64,000 bases of DNA, from contig JBNOAI010000012.1 of assembly GCA_050283925.1 (NCBI GenBank), positions 173,857 to 237,856 of the forward strand, written 5' to 3'. The notes under the pieces were generated by a model, which saw only the letters and a program-made list of their open reading frames with translations, searched no databases and was not told the origin of the DNA. Each line of letters begins with the position of its first letter. Positions within the stretch are counted from its first letter, which is position 1. The stretch is from ZC4RG25 sp023428365 (GTDB taxonomy: Bacteria; Pseudomonadota; Alphaproteobacteria; Rhizobiales; Hyphomicrobiaceae). A program made the translations under genes and the position numbers. Positions 18,853-27,772 of the stretch are shown here, piece by piece.

Positions 18853-19824
18853 ATGGTGCATGCAATCCGAATCCACGAGACTGGCGGGCCTGAAGTTCTG
18901 AAATGGGAAACCGTCGACGTTGGCAGTCCTGGCGAGGGGCAGGTGCGCTTGAAGCACAACGCCGTCGGATTGAATTACATCGACACCTATCACCGTTCCG
19001 GGCTTTACAAAATTCCACTGCCGGCCACCATCGGCATGGAAGGCGCGGGTGTTGTCACCGCTGTGGGCTCGGGCGTTACGGACCTAAAGGTCGGCGATCG
19101 CGTCGCCTACGCCAGCCCGATCGGCAGCTATTCTGAAGAACGCCTGATCCCGGCTGCCAATGTTGTGAAAATCCCCGATAGCATCGACGACAAGACGGCG
19201 GCGGCCATGATGCTGCAGGGCATGACCGTCCGCTATCTGCTGAAGGAGACGTATAAGGTCGGCCCCGGCACGACCATGCTGCTGCATGCTGCTGCCGGCG
19301 GCATTGGTCTCATTGCCTGTCAGTGGGCCAAGCATCTGGGTGCGACGATCATCGGCACGACGAGCTCCGCAGAAAAAGCGAAGCTCGCCACCGATGCCGG
19401 TTGCACGCATGTCATCAATTACAAGACCGAAGATTTCGTCAAGCGGACCAAAGAGCTAACCAACGGACAGGGCGTCGACGTCGTCTATGACTCGATCGGC
19501 AAGGACACCTATCCGGGCTCGCTGGACTGCCTCAAACCGCGTAGTCTGTGGGTCAGCTTCGGCAACGCATCCGGCGCCATCACTGGCATGGATATCGGCA
19601 TTCTGGCGGCAAAGGGATCACTCTACGCCACCCGGCCGACGCTGATGACTTACACGGCAAAGCGCGAAGACCTGGTGGCCAACGCCAACGATCTGTTCGA
19701 CGTGGTGAGCCGTGGAATCGTCAAGATCAACGTCAACCAGACCTACCCACTGAAGGAGACGGCTCAGGCGCATCGCGATCTGGAAGCTCGCAAGACCACC
19801 GGATCGACTGTTCTGCTTCCCTGA
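18853..19824 (+). CDS. NADPH:quinone oxidoreductase, zeta-crystallin type
   Basis: The product is 323 residues, full length for the MDR-superfamily quinone reductases. It opens with MVHAIRIHETGGPEVL, has the GMEGAGVV segment of the catalytic domain and a Rossmann motif HAAAGGIGLIACQWAKHLGA. Zinc ligands of alcohol dehydrogenases are absent, as expected. Members reduce quinones or other electrophilic carbonyls with NADPH. A GST gene follows 20 bases downstream, so the pair probably forms a small electrophile-detoxification operon. Confidence 0.92.
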   Translation: MVHAIRIHETGGPEVLKWETVDVGSPGEGQVRLKHNAVGLNYIDTYHRSGLYKIPLPATIGMEGAGVVTAVGSGVTDLKVGDRVAYASPIGSYSEERLIPAANVVKIPDSIDDKTAAAMMLQGMTVRYLLKETYKVGPGTTMLLHAAAGGIGLIACQWAKHLGATIIGTTSSAEKAKLATDAGCTHVINYKTEDFVKRTKELTNGQGVDVVYDSIGKDTYPGSLDCLKPRSLWVSFGNASGAITGMDIGILAAKGSLYATRPTLMTYTAKREDLVANANDLFDVVSRGIVKINVNQTYPLKETAQAHRDLEARKTTGSTVLLP

Positions 19825-19844
19825 GCCCTGGAGGAAACAACAAA

Positions 19845-20468
19845 ATGCTGAAGATTTACGGCCGCGCCAATTCCATCAACGTGCGCAAGGTCCTATGGAC
19901 CGTCGATGAGATTGGCCTTCCCTATTCGCGCGACGACTGGGGACGTGGCTTCCGTCCGACATCGGAGCCGGAGTTCTTGAAGCTTAACCACTTCGCGGTC
20001 GTTCCCGTCGTCGACGACGAGGGCACGATACTCCGCGAAAGCCACGCAATCTGCCGCTATCTGGCCAGCAAGCATGGTCGTACCGATCTGCTGCCGACCG
20101 ATATCACGCAGCGTGCCCAGGTCGAAGGCTGGATGGACTGGGGACAGACGGATCTCGCCTCGGGCATGCGTGCGCCGTTCCTGGGTTTGACCGTCAAGCT
20201 GCCGGCCTTCACGGATCCGAAATTGATCCAGGACAGCATCGCCGAGTGGACCAAGCAGATGCAGATGCTCGACACCTATCTGGCATCGAACGGCCCCTAT
20301 CTCATGGGCAACAGCTTCACGCTGGCCGATATTCCGGCTGGTCTGAGCATCAACCGCTGGTTCTCCATTCCCTTCGAGAAGCCCGAGTTGAAGGCCATCA
20401 GTGCCTATTACGACCGGCTGGCCGAGCGCCCCGCCTACCAAAAGCACGGGCGTAACGGCACGCCATAA
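19845..20468 (+). CDS. Glutathione S-transferase
   Basis: The product is 207 residues, begun at the ATG at 19845, which has GGAGG upstream. The N-terminal thioredoxin-like domain starts MLKIYGRANSINVRKVLW and contains the glutathione-contacting turn VVPVVDDEGTILRESHAI. The C-terminal domain is all-helical, ending in YDRLAERPAYQKHG. It is of the bacterial Ser/Asn-type GST group. It sits directly after the quinone reductase gene. Its substrate is unknown. Confidence 0.9.
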   Translation: MLKIYGRANSINVRKVLWTVDEIGLPYSRDDWGRGFRPTSEPEFLKLNHFAVVPVVDDEGTILRESHAICRYLASKHGRTDLLPTDITQRAQVEGWMDWGQTDLASGMRAPFLGLTVKLPAFTDPKLIQDSIAEWTKQMQMLDTYLASNGPYLMGNSFTLADIPAGLSINRWFSIPFEKPELKAISAYYDRLAERPAYQKHGRNGTP

Positions 20469-20512
20469 TATCCCTGCCTTTCGATGCCAAAATCCACCAC
20501 TGGTTGATAACT

Positions 20513-20547
20513 CGCAGTCTGACACGCGACTGACGTGTCAGACTGCG
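20513..20547 (+). terminator. Strong hairpin after the quinone reductase-GST pair
   Basis: Two 14-base arms (20513-20526 and 20534-20547) are perfect reverse complements with a seven-base loop. It lies 45 bases after the GST stop and before the next gene. No long T-run follows, so it is either a weak intrinsic terminator or an mRNA 3'-end stabiliser. Confidence 0.65.
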
Positions 20548-20605
20548 ATAACAGTGATGGAGTTTCCTGCACGGGAATTGGCATCGCAATGGAGGTTCGC
20601 CCGTC

Positions 20606-21124
20606 GTGCTGCGACAAGCACTCTTGACCGTCTCACTTGCCGCCATCGCATTGACGCCGGCAACGGCAGGCGCATCTGAAGTCTGCGTCTCATGCACGGG
20701 CCCGGACACGGTCTACCGCTGCACGGTCGATCAGTCGGCCGACGTGGCATCCTATCGATATGGCAAGCGCGTCCTGCAGTTCGTCTGCATTACCGAACTG
20801 GCGCGGCAAGGCAATCACCAGAAATGCCGCGTGCAACGTGGTGAGGGACTCTGTCTCGGTGTCGAGCGCGTGGTCTCGCTGACCGCTCCTCTCGACCCAA
20901 CAGCCACTGACGACGCGTCACAAACGGCCGAAGCCGACGGATCGGATGGCGTGCCCGCACCTGAAGCAACGCCGCAAAAGCCTGGGCCACCGAAGACGGT
21001 CGAGGAACTCGCCCGTCGGACGGCATCAAGCTCCAAGGAGCAGCTTGAGAAGACTGGAGACGCCGTAGGCGGCGCCATGAAAAAGAGCTGGAACTGCCTG
21101 GCGTCACTCTTCACCCAGTGCTGA
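20606..21124 (+). CDS. Secreted cysteine-containing protein of unknown function
   Basis: The product is 172 residues, starting at GTG with GGAGG about ten bases upstream. A clear signal peptide (MLRQALLTVSLAAIALTP, cleavage near ATAGAS) is followed by a domain with several cysteines (VCVSCTGPDTVYRCTV, FVCITELARQ, KCRVQRGEGLC). A flexible Pro/Ala/Thr-rich part and a C-terminal helix ending in NCLASLFTQC follow. It is probably a periplasmic, disulfide-bonded protein. I recognise no named family. Confidence 0.75.
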   Translation: MLRQALLTVSLAAIALTPATAGASEVCVSCTGPDTVYRCTVDQSADVASYRYGKRVLQFVCITELARQGNHQKCRVQRGEGLCLGVERVVSLTAPLDPTATDDASQTAEADGSDGVPAPEATPQKPGPPKTVEELARRTASSSKEQLEKTGDAVGGAMKKSWNCLASLFTQC

Positions 21125-21133
21125 GGCAGCGCT

Positions 21134-21394
21134 TCAGTTCTTAGCCAGCCACTCACGCGCCATACGTTGCGCCGTTGCGATCTCGCGTTTTGACATCTCG
21201 CGCGATAGCTCACTGCGGTAGGATCTCGCTTCCGCACAACCACGGATGGCCGCAATGTTGAACCACTTGTGCGCGGAGACGAGGTCGAGCGCTGCGTCGC
21301 GCCCCGAACAACACCTCAGTCCCATCTGAAATAGAACTTCGGACGACATAGCGCTGCCTGTTCGGCCATGCGCAAGACTTTCGTAACCCAGCAT
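21134..21394 (-). CDS. Small Sel1-repeat-like protein
   Basis: The ATG at 21394 is preceded by GGGGAG and gives 86 residues; the frame is open to 21724, but the upstream part has no coding character. The sequence FQMGLRCCSGRD...LVSAHKWFNIAAIRGCAEA matches one Sel1-like (TPR-type) repeat, where SAHKWFNIAA is the typical core. The C-terminus is a helix (EIATAQRMAREWLAKN). Such short Sel1 proteins are common in rhizobia, with unknown roles. It is convergent with the preceding secreted protein gene. Confidence 0.75.
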   Translation of the reverse strand: MLGYESLAHGRTGSAMSSEVLFQMGLRCCSGRDAALDLVSAHKWFNIAAIRGCAEARSYRSELSREMSKREIATAQRMAREWLAKN

Positions 21395-21971
21395 TTCGCC
21401 AACTCCCCAACGGCGATACTCACCTACGGGACCGCTGCCACTGCGTCCCGCGACAACAATCTCAGTTATCTGATGATCAGTTGGTAAAAGCGGCGACGAG
21501 AAATGAGAAAAATGTCGTAAGCCCTTCGTGATAGGCATGTTCTTGCGCGCCGATGTGCTGATTTGAAACACACGGCAACGACTCGTTGCCGGAAATCGGC
21601 GGCGAGCGGCGCGACACACCTTCGCAAATCGATCACGTTTGTTTTCAACAGAATTCGGAAAGCGCGCCAACTTGTCCGCCTGAGCCAAATAGACCTGGGC
21701 GACAATGTGTGCGGCAATTGTCACGGCTCCTCGCGCAAAAGCCGACAGGATGGGCGTTTTCGGCTTGATCGTGGCAGTTCTGCGACTACCTGCTTGCCTG
21801 CCGCAGCTTCGCCTCTGCGCCGCCTCACCTGCGTTCAGACTGGGTTCAGGTCGAGGCTGCGCATACTTGTCCTCACGCTTCGAGTGATTAAACTGGCCTC
21901 AGAAATGGATGCGCCTGTCCTCACAGACCGTAAACCGTAAGCGCGGAGGACAGCGCAGCAATGGGGGATCA
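21395..21971. other. Gap of 577 bases without a convincing gene
   Basis: Open frames on both strands here are short, lack ribosome sites and have no recognisable protein character. The right part must carry the promoter of the small lipoprotein gene at 21972, and the left part that of the Sel1-like gene. No repeat, tRNA or clear hairpin was seen. Confidence 0.5.
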
Positions 21972-22217
21972 ATGGATCCAAAGAAGGTAATCATTCTCGC
22001 CATCGCTTTGGCGTGCTCGGCTTGCGCTCAAGAGCGGACCGCAAGCATCTTCAGCGTTCAAGCCAGCCAATTGAATGGCCCGACCGATGTCGAGGCCGAC
22101 GTTGAGATGAGCCACGTCGGCAAGAAGACGCTATCCGATAAAATGCTGACGGCGATTGCGCTGGAGCGCGTGACGGGACGCAAACCTGATCCCGCCCGCC
22201 TGCTCGAATCGTACTGA
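21972..22217 (+). CDS. Small putative lipoprotein (81 residues)
   Basis: The ATG at 21972 follows a GGGGGA ribosome site. The protein opens MDPKKVIILAIALACSACAQ, a short positively charged start plus hydrophobic stretch and a cysteine, suggesting lipoprotein processing. The rest (60 residues) is hydrophilic and ends GRKPDPARLLESY, resembling proteins annotated only as hypothetical in Hyphomicrobiales. An upstream in-frame ATG at 21909 lacks a ribosome site. No function can be assigned. Confidence 0.65.
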   Translation: MDPKKVIILAIALACSACAQERTASIFSVQASQLNGPTDVEADVEMSHVGKKTLSDKMLTAIALERVTGRKPDPARLLESY

Positions 22218-22225
22218 GATTCGAT

Positions 22226-22250
22226 GTCAGCCTCTGAATGAGAGGCTGAC
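22226..22250. terminator. Bidirectional hairpin between convergent genes
   Basis: A perfect 10-base stem (22226-22235 with 22241-22250) and five-base loop lie nine bases after the small lipoprotein stop and 15 bases before the stop of the convergent GST gene. This is the expected position for a shared terminator. T-runs are lacking on both sides. Confidence 0.7.
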
Positions 22251-22264
22251 GACTGCTGCCCGTA

Positions 22265-22966
22265 TCAGCGGGCCTTCTGCCCAAACAGAACCTTCTGAGC
22301 ATCCTTGTCGCTCGCCAGATTCCACTTCTCGCGCTCTTCCGCGCCAACCAGTACAGCCTTCGCCACGGCGGGCCGATCGCTGATGCGTTTGAACCAGACT
22401 TCCAAATGTGGGAAGTTCGCGATCTCCTGTCCCTGATTCTTGTACGATCGCACCCAGGGGAAACTCGCCATATCTGCGATAGAATACTCGACCGCGAGAT
22501 ACGGGCGATCCGCCAGCCGTGTGTTCAGAACGCCGTAGAGCCGGTTGACCTCGTTCGTATAGCGGTCGATGGCATAGGGCAGCTTCTCCGGCGCGTAATT
22601 GCGGAAATGATGCGCTTGACCGGCCATCGGCCCGAGACCGCCCATCTGCCAGAACAGCCACTGGTCGACATCCACGCGCGCGCGTTCGTCCATGGGATAG
22701 AACTTGCCGGTCTTACGGCCAAGGTACTGCAGGATCGCGCCGGATTCGAATACCGAAATCGGCTCGCCGCCCGGACCATCCGGATCGATGATCGCCGGCA
22801 TCCGGTTGTTGGGCGCGATCTTCAGAAATGACGGCGCGAACTGATCGCCGCGGCCGATATTGATGTACTTCACGTCGTAAGGAAGACCGGCCTCTTCCAG
22901 GAAGATCGTGATCTTATGTCCGTTCGGCGTTGGCCAATAGTAAAGCTCGATCGGGCGTTGTGCCAT
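22265..22966 (-). CDS. Glutathione S-transferase, Nu class (YfcG/YghU-like)
   Basis: The product is 233 residues. It opens MAQRPIELYYWPTPNGHKI, where the Thr-Pro-Asn is the catalytic motif of Nu-class GSTs such as E. coli YfcG and YghU. It continues with NNRMPAIIDPDG and the ESGAILQYL motif of the glutathione site. Nu-class enzymes show disulfide-bond oxidoreductase activity toward glutathione disulfides. It lies upstream of, and unlinked to, the ligase genes on the same strand, about 100 bases from the next start. Confidence 0.9.
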   Translation of the reverse strand: MAQRPIELYYWPTPNGHKITIFLEEAGLPYDVKYINIGRGDQFAPSFLKIAPNNRMPAIIDPDGPGGEPISVFESGAILQYLGRKTGKFYPMDERARVDVDQWLFWQMGGLGPMAGQAHHFRNYAPEKLPYAIDRYTNEVNRLYGVLNTRLADRPYLAVEYSIADMASFPWVRSYKNQGQEIANFPHLEVWFKRISDRPAVAKAVLVGAEEREKWNLASDKDAQKVLFGQKAR

Positions 22967-23062
22967 GTCACCTCTCCATCGTTCGCTTCTGCCGTACTAT
23001 TGAAGCACGATGTAGCGTCGCACAATCGCTCCGACCAGAAGCCAACACGGACCGTTGATCGG

Positions 23063-23935
23063 CTAGCCGGCCAATCGGGCCTTGAGCACATCCGGCACGC
23101 CATTGGGCGTCGCGCACACCGTCACGCCAGCGGCTTCGAGAGCAGCCTTCTTGCCGGCATACGAGCCCTTATCCCCCATCACAATCGCGCCCGCGTGGCC
23201 CATCTTCTTGCCCGGCGGTGATGCAGCACCCGCGATGAAGGCCGCAATGGGCTTCTTCATGGAATGCGCATACTCGGCCGCTGCTTCCTCCATCGACCCG
23301 CCGATTTCACCGACCAGCGCAATGGCCTTGGTGCGTGGATCGCGGTCGAGGCTGATGAGCGCATCGCGCGTCGTCGTGCCGATAATGGGATCGCCGCCGA
23401 TACCAACGAACGACGATATGCCCATTCCCGCCTGCACGAGGTTGAGGCACAGCAGCGTGCCGAGCGATCCCGACCGCGAGATGACACCGACATCGCCGGG
23501 TTTGAACACGCGCTCATTGAACGCGGGCATGAAGCCGACGAAGCATTCGCCTGTCGTGACGAGACCGGCCGTATTCGGACCGATCACCTGACAGTCACGC
23601 TCTCGCGCCGCTGCGAGAAAATACATCGTATCGTGAACCGGGACGTGCTCGGTGAGGCAGACAATCTTGGGGATACCGGCTTCGATGGCATCCAGCGCCG
23701 CAGCCTTGACGCCCATCGGCGGAATGAACATCACCGCGCAATCGATCTGCGTATCCTTGGCCGCGTCAGCCGCGGTCGCCCACACGGGCCGATCGAGATG
23801 CGTCTCACCCGCCCGCTTCGGATTTACGCCGCCAATGATGCGCGTGCCGTAACCGCGCATCTTTTCCGCCCAGAATGTGCCCTGCTTGCCGGTGATGCCC
23901 ATCACCAGCACGTTCTCGCTGCCGCGTACGATCAT
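23063..23935 (-). CDS. NDP-forming acyl-CoA ligase, alpha subunit (SucD-like; probable sulfoacetate-CoA ligase)
   Basis: The product is 290 residues of the SucD fold: an N-terminal CoA-binding domain (VMGITGKQGTFWAEKM) and a ligase domain with the phosphohistidine motif KKMGHAGAIV (His247, matching His246 of E. coli SucD). It starts four bases inside the beta-subunit gene end (coupled translation). The housekeeping succinyl-CoA synthetase normally sits with mdh-sucCD-sucAB. Here the neighbours are an acylating sulfoacetaldehyde dehydrogenase, an IclR regulator and xsc, so activation of sulfoacetate is the best guess. The related malate-CoA ligase (MtkB) is the main alternative. Confidence 0.8.
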   Translation of the reverse strand: MIVRGSENVLVMGITGKQGTFWAEKMRGYGTRIIGGVNPKRAGETHLDRPVWATAADAAKDTQIDCAVMFIPPMGVKAAALDAIEAGIPKIVCLTEHVPVHDTMYFLAAARERDCQVIGPNTAGLVTTGECFVGFMPAFNERVFKPGDVGVISRSGSLGTLLCLNLVQAGMGISSFVGIGGDPIIGTTTRDALISLDRDPRTKAIALVGEIGGSMEEAAAEYAHSMKKPIAAFIAGAASPPGKKMGHAGAIVMGDKGSYAGKKAALEAAGVTVCATPNGVPDVLKARLAG

Positions 23936-25065
23936 GGCGTTGCCCCCTTGGCGGCGGCGACTGCCGCTTTGACCGCGTCGTCCATGAGATCGTGCGGCGT
24001 GATCCCGAGCTGCTCTTTCACCAATGCGATCGCTTCATCCTCGCCGGTGCCATGGATGGTGAAGACAATCGGAATGTCAGGCTTCAGCTCTTTCCACGCA
24101 CTGACGACTCCTTCAGCCATCACGTCGGTGCGGGCAAAGGCGCCACAGAAATTGACCAGCAGCGCTTTTACATTCGGATTGGACAAAACCAACTCCAGCG
24201 CCGGCTTGGCCTTCGTGTAGCTCTCGCCACCGATCTCCAGGAAGTTTGACGGCTGCCCGCCGAAGTGGCGCACCGCATCCATCGAGGTCATCGTCAGGCC
24301 AGCACCGTTCGCCAGCACGCCGACATTACCATCGAGTTCGATAAACTTCAGTCCGAGCACCTTGGCTTGTGCTTCAAGGTCCGTCGTCTTGTCCGGCGTA
24401 CCGGTTTCCGCAAGTTCGGCATGGCGCGGGATCGCGCTGTCATCGAGCGTGAACTTGCAGTCGAGCGCAATGAGACTGCCGTCGAGCGTCACGATCAGCG
24501 GATTGATCTCCATCAGCTCCGCGTCGTTCGCGACGTAGGCGTCGTAGAGTTTGGCCAGTGTCTCCGTCAGTGCCGCGCGGTTGACAGGCAGTGCATCGGG
24601 AAGCGCCGACTGCAGCTTTTCCCGGTTCAACCCTTTGCGAATGTCGATCGGCAATCGCATCAGTGCATCGGGGTGGTTCTCGGCGATTTCTTCGATGTCC
24701 ATACCGCCCTGAGCCGAGAACAGCATCAGCGGTCCCTTAGTCTCGGGATCATTGAGGACAGCCGCGTAGTATTCCTTCTGGATCGGAACTTGCGCCTCGA
24801 CCAGCACGCGCTCGACGACATGGTCGCCGATGGTCATGCCGAGAATTCGCTCTGCGTGATCGCGGGCCTCTGCCGGGGTAGCCGCGAGCTTGATGCCACC
24901 CGCCTTGCCGCGCTTGCCCGTCGGGGCCTGAGCTTTGACGACACAGTGGCCGATTTTGGCGGCCAACGCCTCCGCTTCTTCCGGCGTTTCAGCAATCCCG
25001 CCATCCGGCGTCGCAATGCCCACAGCGCGCAATAACGGCTTGGCCGCATGCTCCTCGAAGTTCAT
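23932..25065 (-). CDS. NDP-forming acyl-CoA ligase, beta subunit (SucC-like; probable sulfoacetate-CoA ligase)
   Basis: The product is 377 residues with an N-terminal ATP-grasp domain (start MNFEEHAAKPLLRAVGI; GKAGGIKLAATPAEA) and the C-terminal flavodoxin-like ligase domain (GNVGVLANGAGLTMTSMDAV, FLEIGGESYTKAK). It is somewhat shorter and clearly divergent from SucC (about 390 residues). With the overlapping alpha subunit it would form acyl-CoA at the cost of ATP or GTP. It lies 114 bases downstream of the aldehyde dehydrogenase gene. The substrate is inferred from neighbours; succinate or malate cannot be excluded from sequence alone. Confidence 0.8.
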   Translation of the reverse strand: MNFEEHAAKPLLRAVGIATPDGGIAETPEEAEALAAKIGHCVVKAQAPTGKRGKAGGIKLAATPAEARDHAERILGMTIGDHVVERVLVEAQVPIQKEYYAAVLNDPETKGPLMLFSAQGGMDIEEIAENHPDALMRLPIDIRKGLNREKLQSALPDALPVNRAALTETLAKLYDAYVANDAELMEINPLIVTLDGSLIALDCKFTLDDSAIPRHAELAETGTPDKTTDLEAQAKVLGLKFIELDGNVGVLANGAGLTMTSMDAVRHFGGQPSNFLEIGGESYTKAKPALELVLSNPNVKALLVNFCGAFARTDVMAEGVVSAWKELKPDIPIVFTIHGTGEDEAIALVKEQLGITPHDLMDDAVKAAVAAAKGATP

Positions 25066-25179
25066 GGATTTTCCTTCCTCACTTCCGCGAGCTCATATCT
25101 ATGAACGCCGATGATGCGATTTCGGCGTTCACATTCTGCGGCTCGGTTTTGTCCCTCATCGCATAGCGGACGGCTGGCG

Positions 25180-26619
25180 CTACTTTCCGTATTTCGCCCA
25201 GTAGCTGCCGAACAGATCGCTTTCCTCCGGCTTGTCCTCCGGAATGGTCGTGACGAGGTGCGTGATGTTGACGAAGCAGCGCCAGTTCAGATTGTCCGAA
25301 ATCGAATTGGCCTGCCACGTGCCGCACCCCATCGACAGCGTGAACGCCAGGCCGTTATTGAACCCGCCGCCGTTGCCGAACGTGTGCGCCTGATTGACGA
25401 GCACGCGCACCACATCGATGTCCTCAGCAATCTCGCGGGCATGCTCGGGAGTTTGCGTGTGGATGCCGCACGAATGACCCCGGCCCTGATACGCCAGAAT
25501 ATCGCGCACCAGCCGCTTGGCGTCGGCAAAATCCTTGGCGCGGTAAACCGTCAGCACAAGCGACAGCTTTTCACCCGACAACGGATGCGCTTTGCCGATG
25601 CCGGTCTCTTCGGCCATCACGAACTTGCAGCCCGCCGACTTAGACCCCAGCTCGAACACTTTGACGAGAGCTTCCGGTCCCTGCGCAATGACACTGCGGT
25701 TGAGTTTGCCATCAACCCACAGCCGCGAAACGATCCGTTCGCGCTCCTGCGGCGTGGCGAGATAGCCGCCCTGTTTTTCAAGTGCCGCGATGGCTTTGTC
25801 ATAAATCGCATCGACGATCACGACGGAGTTTTCCGACGAACAGCTCGTTGCGTGATCGAAGGTCTTCGACAGCATGATCTTGTGCGCGGCATCGTCGAGG
25901 TCTGCACTGGCATCGATGATCACCGGCACGTTGCCGAGACCGACGCCCAGCGCCGGCTTGCCCGACTTATAGGACTGGCGCACGTTGACCTGACTGCCCG
26001 TGCAAGCAACGAGATCCGACAGCTCCATCAACCGCGTCGTTGCCTCGCGCGTCACGGGGTTGGGCAGGATCTGCACCAGATCTTCCGGCAATCCGATCTT
26101 CTTCAGCTCCGCCCGCATGATCGCGACGGTCGGCTCCGATGCCGCCCAGGCGGTCGGCGGCGGCGCAATGATGATCGCATTTCCACCCTTCAAGGCCATC
26201 ATCGCCTTGTTCACCGGCGTGGCGGACGGATTGGTCGACGGCGTGATCGCAGCCACTATCCCGACCGGCTTGGCATATTTCACGAGGCCCCGCTCCGGGA
26301 TTTCCTCGATGATACCGGTCGACTTCGCGCGCAGCAGATCGCGCAGCGTACCGAACGTCTTGCGCGTATTCTTGATGACCTTGCTTTCGACCTCGCCGAT
26401 GCCTGTCACCTCGACGGCGATCTCGGCCAACCGGCGCGCATTCTCCGGCTTGTAGAGCGACCAGGCGAGCGCCGTGACCGCTTCGTCGATGCGCGCTTGC
26501 CCGCCTCGCTCGATTTCCTCAGAGTAGGTTGCCATGGCCGCCCGCGCGCGGTCGATCAGCGGCTGAACCGGATCCGGTCCGGCTGCCTGGGGCTTGCCTC
26601 TCGTTGGCGTGTCCTGCAT
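25180..26619 (-). CDS. sauS: Acylating aldehyde dehydrogenase, probable sulfoacetaldehyde dehydrogenase
   Basis: The product is 479 residues, CoA-acylating type (related to EutE and the N-terminal half of AdhE). It shows VGIVAAITPSTNPSATPVNKA, the catalytic cysteine in ATSCSSENS (Cys260) and a cofactor loop GVGLGNVPVIID. In Cupriavidus SauS interconverts sulfoacetyl-CoA and sulfoacetaldehyde with NADP(H). The assignment rests on strong similarity in layout and on xsc being 1.1 kb away, divergently transcribed. Other acylating dehydrogenases (acetaldehyde, succinate semialdehyde) are alternatives. A palindrome at 26641-26657 sits 22 bases upstream of the start. Confidence 0.8.
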   Translation of the reverse strand: MQDTPTRGKPQAAGPDPVQPLIDRARAAMATYSEEIERGGQARIDEAVTALAWSLYKPENARRLAEIAVEVTGIGEVESKVIKNTRKTFGTLRDLLRAKSTGIIEEIPERGLVKYAKPVGIVAAITPSTNPSATPVNKAMMALKGGNAIIIAPPPTAWAASEPTVAIMRAELKKIGLPEDLVQILPNPVTREATTRLMELSDLVACTGSQVNVRQSYKSGKPALGVGLGNVPVIIDASADLDDAAHKIMLSKTFDHATSCSSENSVVIVDAIYDKAIAALEKQGGYLATPQERERIVSRLWVDGKLNRSVIAQGPEALVKVFELGSKSAGCKFVMAEETGIGKAHPLSGEKLSLVLTVYRAKDFADAKRLVRDILAYQGRGHSCGIHTQTPEHAREIAEDIDVVRVLVNQAHTFGNGGGFNNGLAFTLSMGCGTWQANSISDNLNWRCFVNITHLVTTIPEDKPEESDLFGSYWAKYGK

Positions 26620-26640
26620 GATGCCGCCTCTTCATATAAT

Positions 26641-26657
26641 TGGGACGCTGCGTCCCA
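26641..26657. promoter_or_regulatory. Candidate IclR-family operator upstream of the acylating dehydrogenase gene
   Basis: A perfect palindrome TGGGACG-CTG-CGTCCCA lies in the divergent region between the dehydrogenase gene (start 26619) and the IclR gene (start 26812). Its length and GGxAC-N3-GTxCC pattern resemble IclR-type binding sites. Its place next to the leftward start suits control of the ligase-dehydrogenase operon. This is inference from position and symmetry. Confidence 0.55.
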
Positions 26658-26811
26658 TTCTGAAGGCGAGATGGCGGCCGGTCAACAGCTCACTCGGCAC
26701 GGCCGCTAAATTGAAAATATGTTTTGCGTCAGGTGCGGCCATGCCTTTTGCGCGGCCGCACGACTTCCGCTAAGGGGTGGCGGCAATTCTTTTAAGGAGA
26801 TTCCCGGCGCA

Positions 26812-27618
26812 ATGACAGAGCACGCACCAATTCAGGAACGCGGATCTGCTCTCGACAAGGCGCTGGCCGTGCTGGAAGCGATCACCGCGCAAGCACAGCC
26901 TATCGGATTGCCGGATTTAAGCGCGCGTCTGGACCTCCCTCGTCAAACCGTGCACCGCGTGCTTCTGCAGCTGGAGGCTGCCGGACTGATCGTCCGCGAC
27001 CCATCCCGCGATCGTTTCTCCGTAGGCCCTCGTTTTTCGATGCTGTCCCTGGCGGCGCTTCAGACGCAGAACCAGGCCGCACCCATTCGCGCGATCCTCC
27101 AGGCGCTCGTCGACGACATCCAGGAGACCTGCAATATCGGCGTTCTGGATGGGATGCAGTTCGTCTATCTGGAACGCGTCGAATGTCACTGGTCGCTCCG
27201 CGTGCATCTTCAGGCGGGGAGCCGGGTTCCGGCGCACTGCACCTCCGGCGGTAAGGTCATGCTGGCGCATCTCGACGAGCGGGCACGCAAAACTCTGTTT
27301 CGCAACGTCAAACCCAAAGCCTTCACACCGCACACCATCACCGACACGGACGCCTTGGAACGCGAACTCGCCGCCATCCAAGAGCGGGGCTATGCGGTCA
27401 ATGACCAGGAATTTACCGTAGGCGTCGTCGGCGTCGCGGTGCCGATCCGTTCACGACAGGGCCGTCTGCTGGCCGCATTGGCCCTCCATGGTCCCTCTCC
27501 ACGGCTCGATATCGAGCGGGCCATCGGTTTGGTCCCCAGGCTCAAACAAGCAGCAACGCTGCTGGCGCGCGCCTGGGAAGAGGGCGTATCGTCCGGTGAA
27601 GCCGCCGCTGCTCGCTAA
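26812..27618 (+). CDS. IclR-family transcriptional regulator
   Basis: The product is 268 residues, begun at the ATG at 26812, which has AAGGAGA about 11 bases upstream. The N-terminal winged helix-turn-helix (LDKALAVLEAITAQAQPIGLPDLSARLDLPRQTVHRVL) is followed by the IclR effector domain (TCNIGVLDGMQFVYLERVEC ... CTSGGKVMLAHL). IclR proteins bind small organic acids and control catabolic genes. Lying between the ligase-dehydrogenase operon and xsc, it probably controls both in response to sulfoacetate or a derivative. C. necator uses a different regulator, SauR, in the sulfoacetate cluster. Confidence 0.9.
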   Translation: MTEHAPIQERGSALDKALAVLEAITAQAQPIGLPDLSARLDLPRQTVHRVLLQLEAAGLIVRDPSRDRFSVGPRFSMLSLAALQTQNQAAPIRAILQALVDDIQETCNIGVLDGMQFVYLERVECHWSLRVHLQAGSRVPAHCTSGGKVMLAHLDERARKTLFRNVKPKAFTPHTITDTDALERELAAIQERGYAVNDQEFTVGVVGVAVPIRSRQGRLLAALALHGPSPRLDIERAIGLVPRLKQAATLLARAWEEGVSSGEAAAAR

Positions 27619-27772
27619 CCGTCGTTCGCAGCGTGAAAAGGCGACGGAACCGTTCGTCAACGACCTAGGAGATTATTGACTTCGCCGGTTGCCGCATGCC
27701 ACTAGATGAGACGTGTTGTCTTGTTTATTGAGACGAGCGTGAGCAGCACTGCTGCCTTGAGGGAGCCCAGCC

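Noticed and set aside
23063..25065. Housekeeping succinyl-CoA synthetase (sucCD)
   Set aside because: The subunits are divergent, the gene order is reversed in context and there is no mdh or sucAB; the sulfonate gene neighbours suggest another acid. It is kept as an alternative.
25111..26709. 532-codon open frame on the plus strand opposite the acylating dehydrogenase gene
   Set aside because: It is a complement-strand shadow caused by high GC at third codon positions; the minus-strand frame has clear catalytic motifs.
27643..27658. Imperfect 16-base palindrome upstream of xsc as a second IclR site
   Set aside because: Its sequence does not match the perfect palindrome at 26641-26657, and GC-rich chance symmetry is likely.
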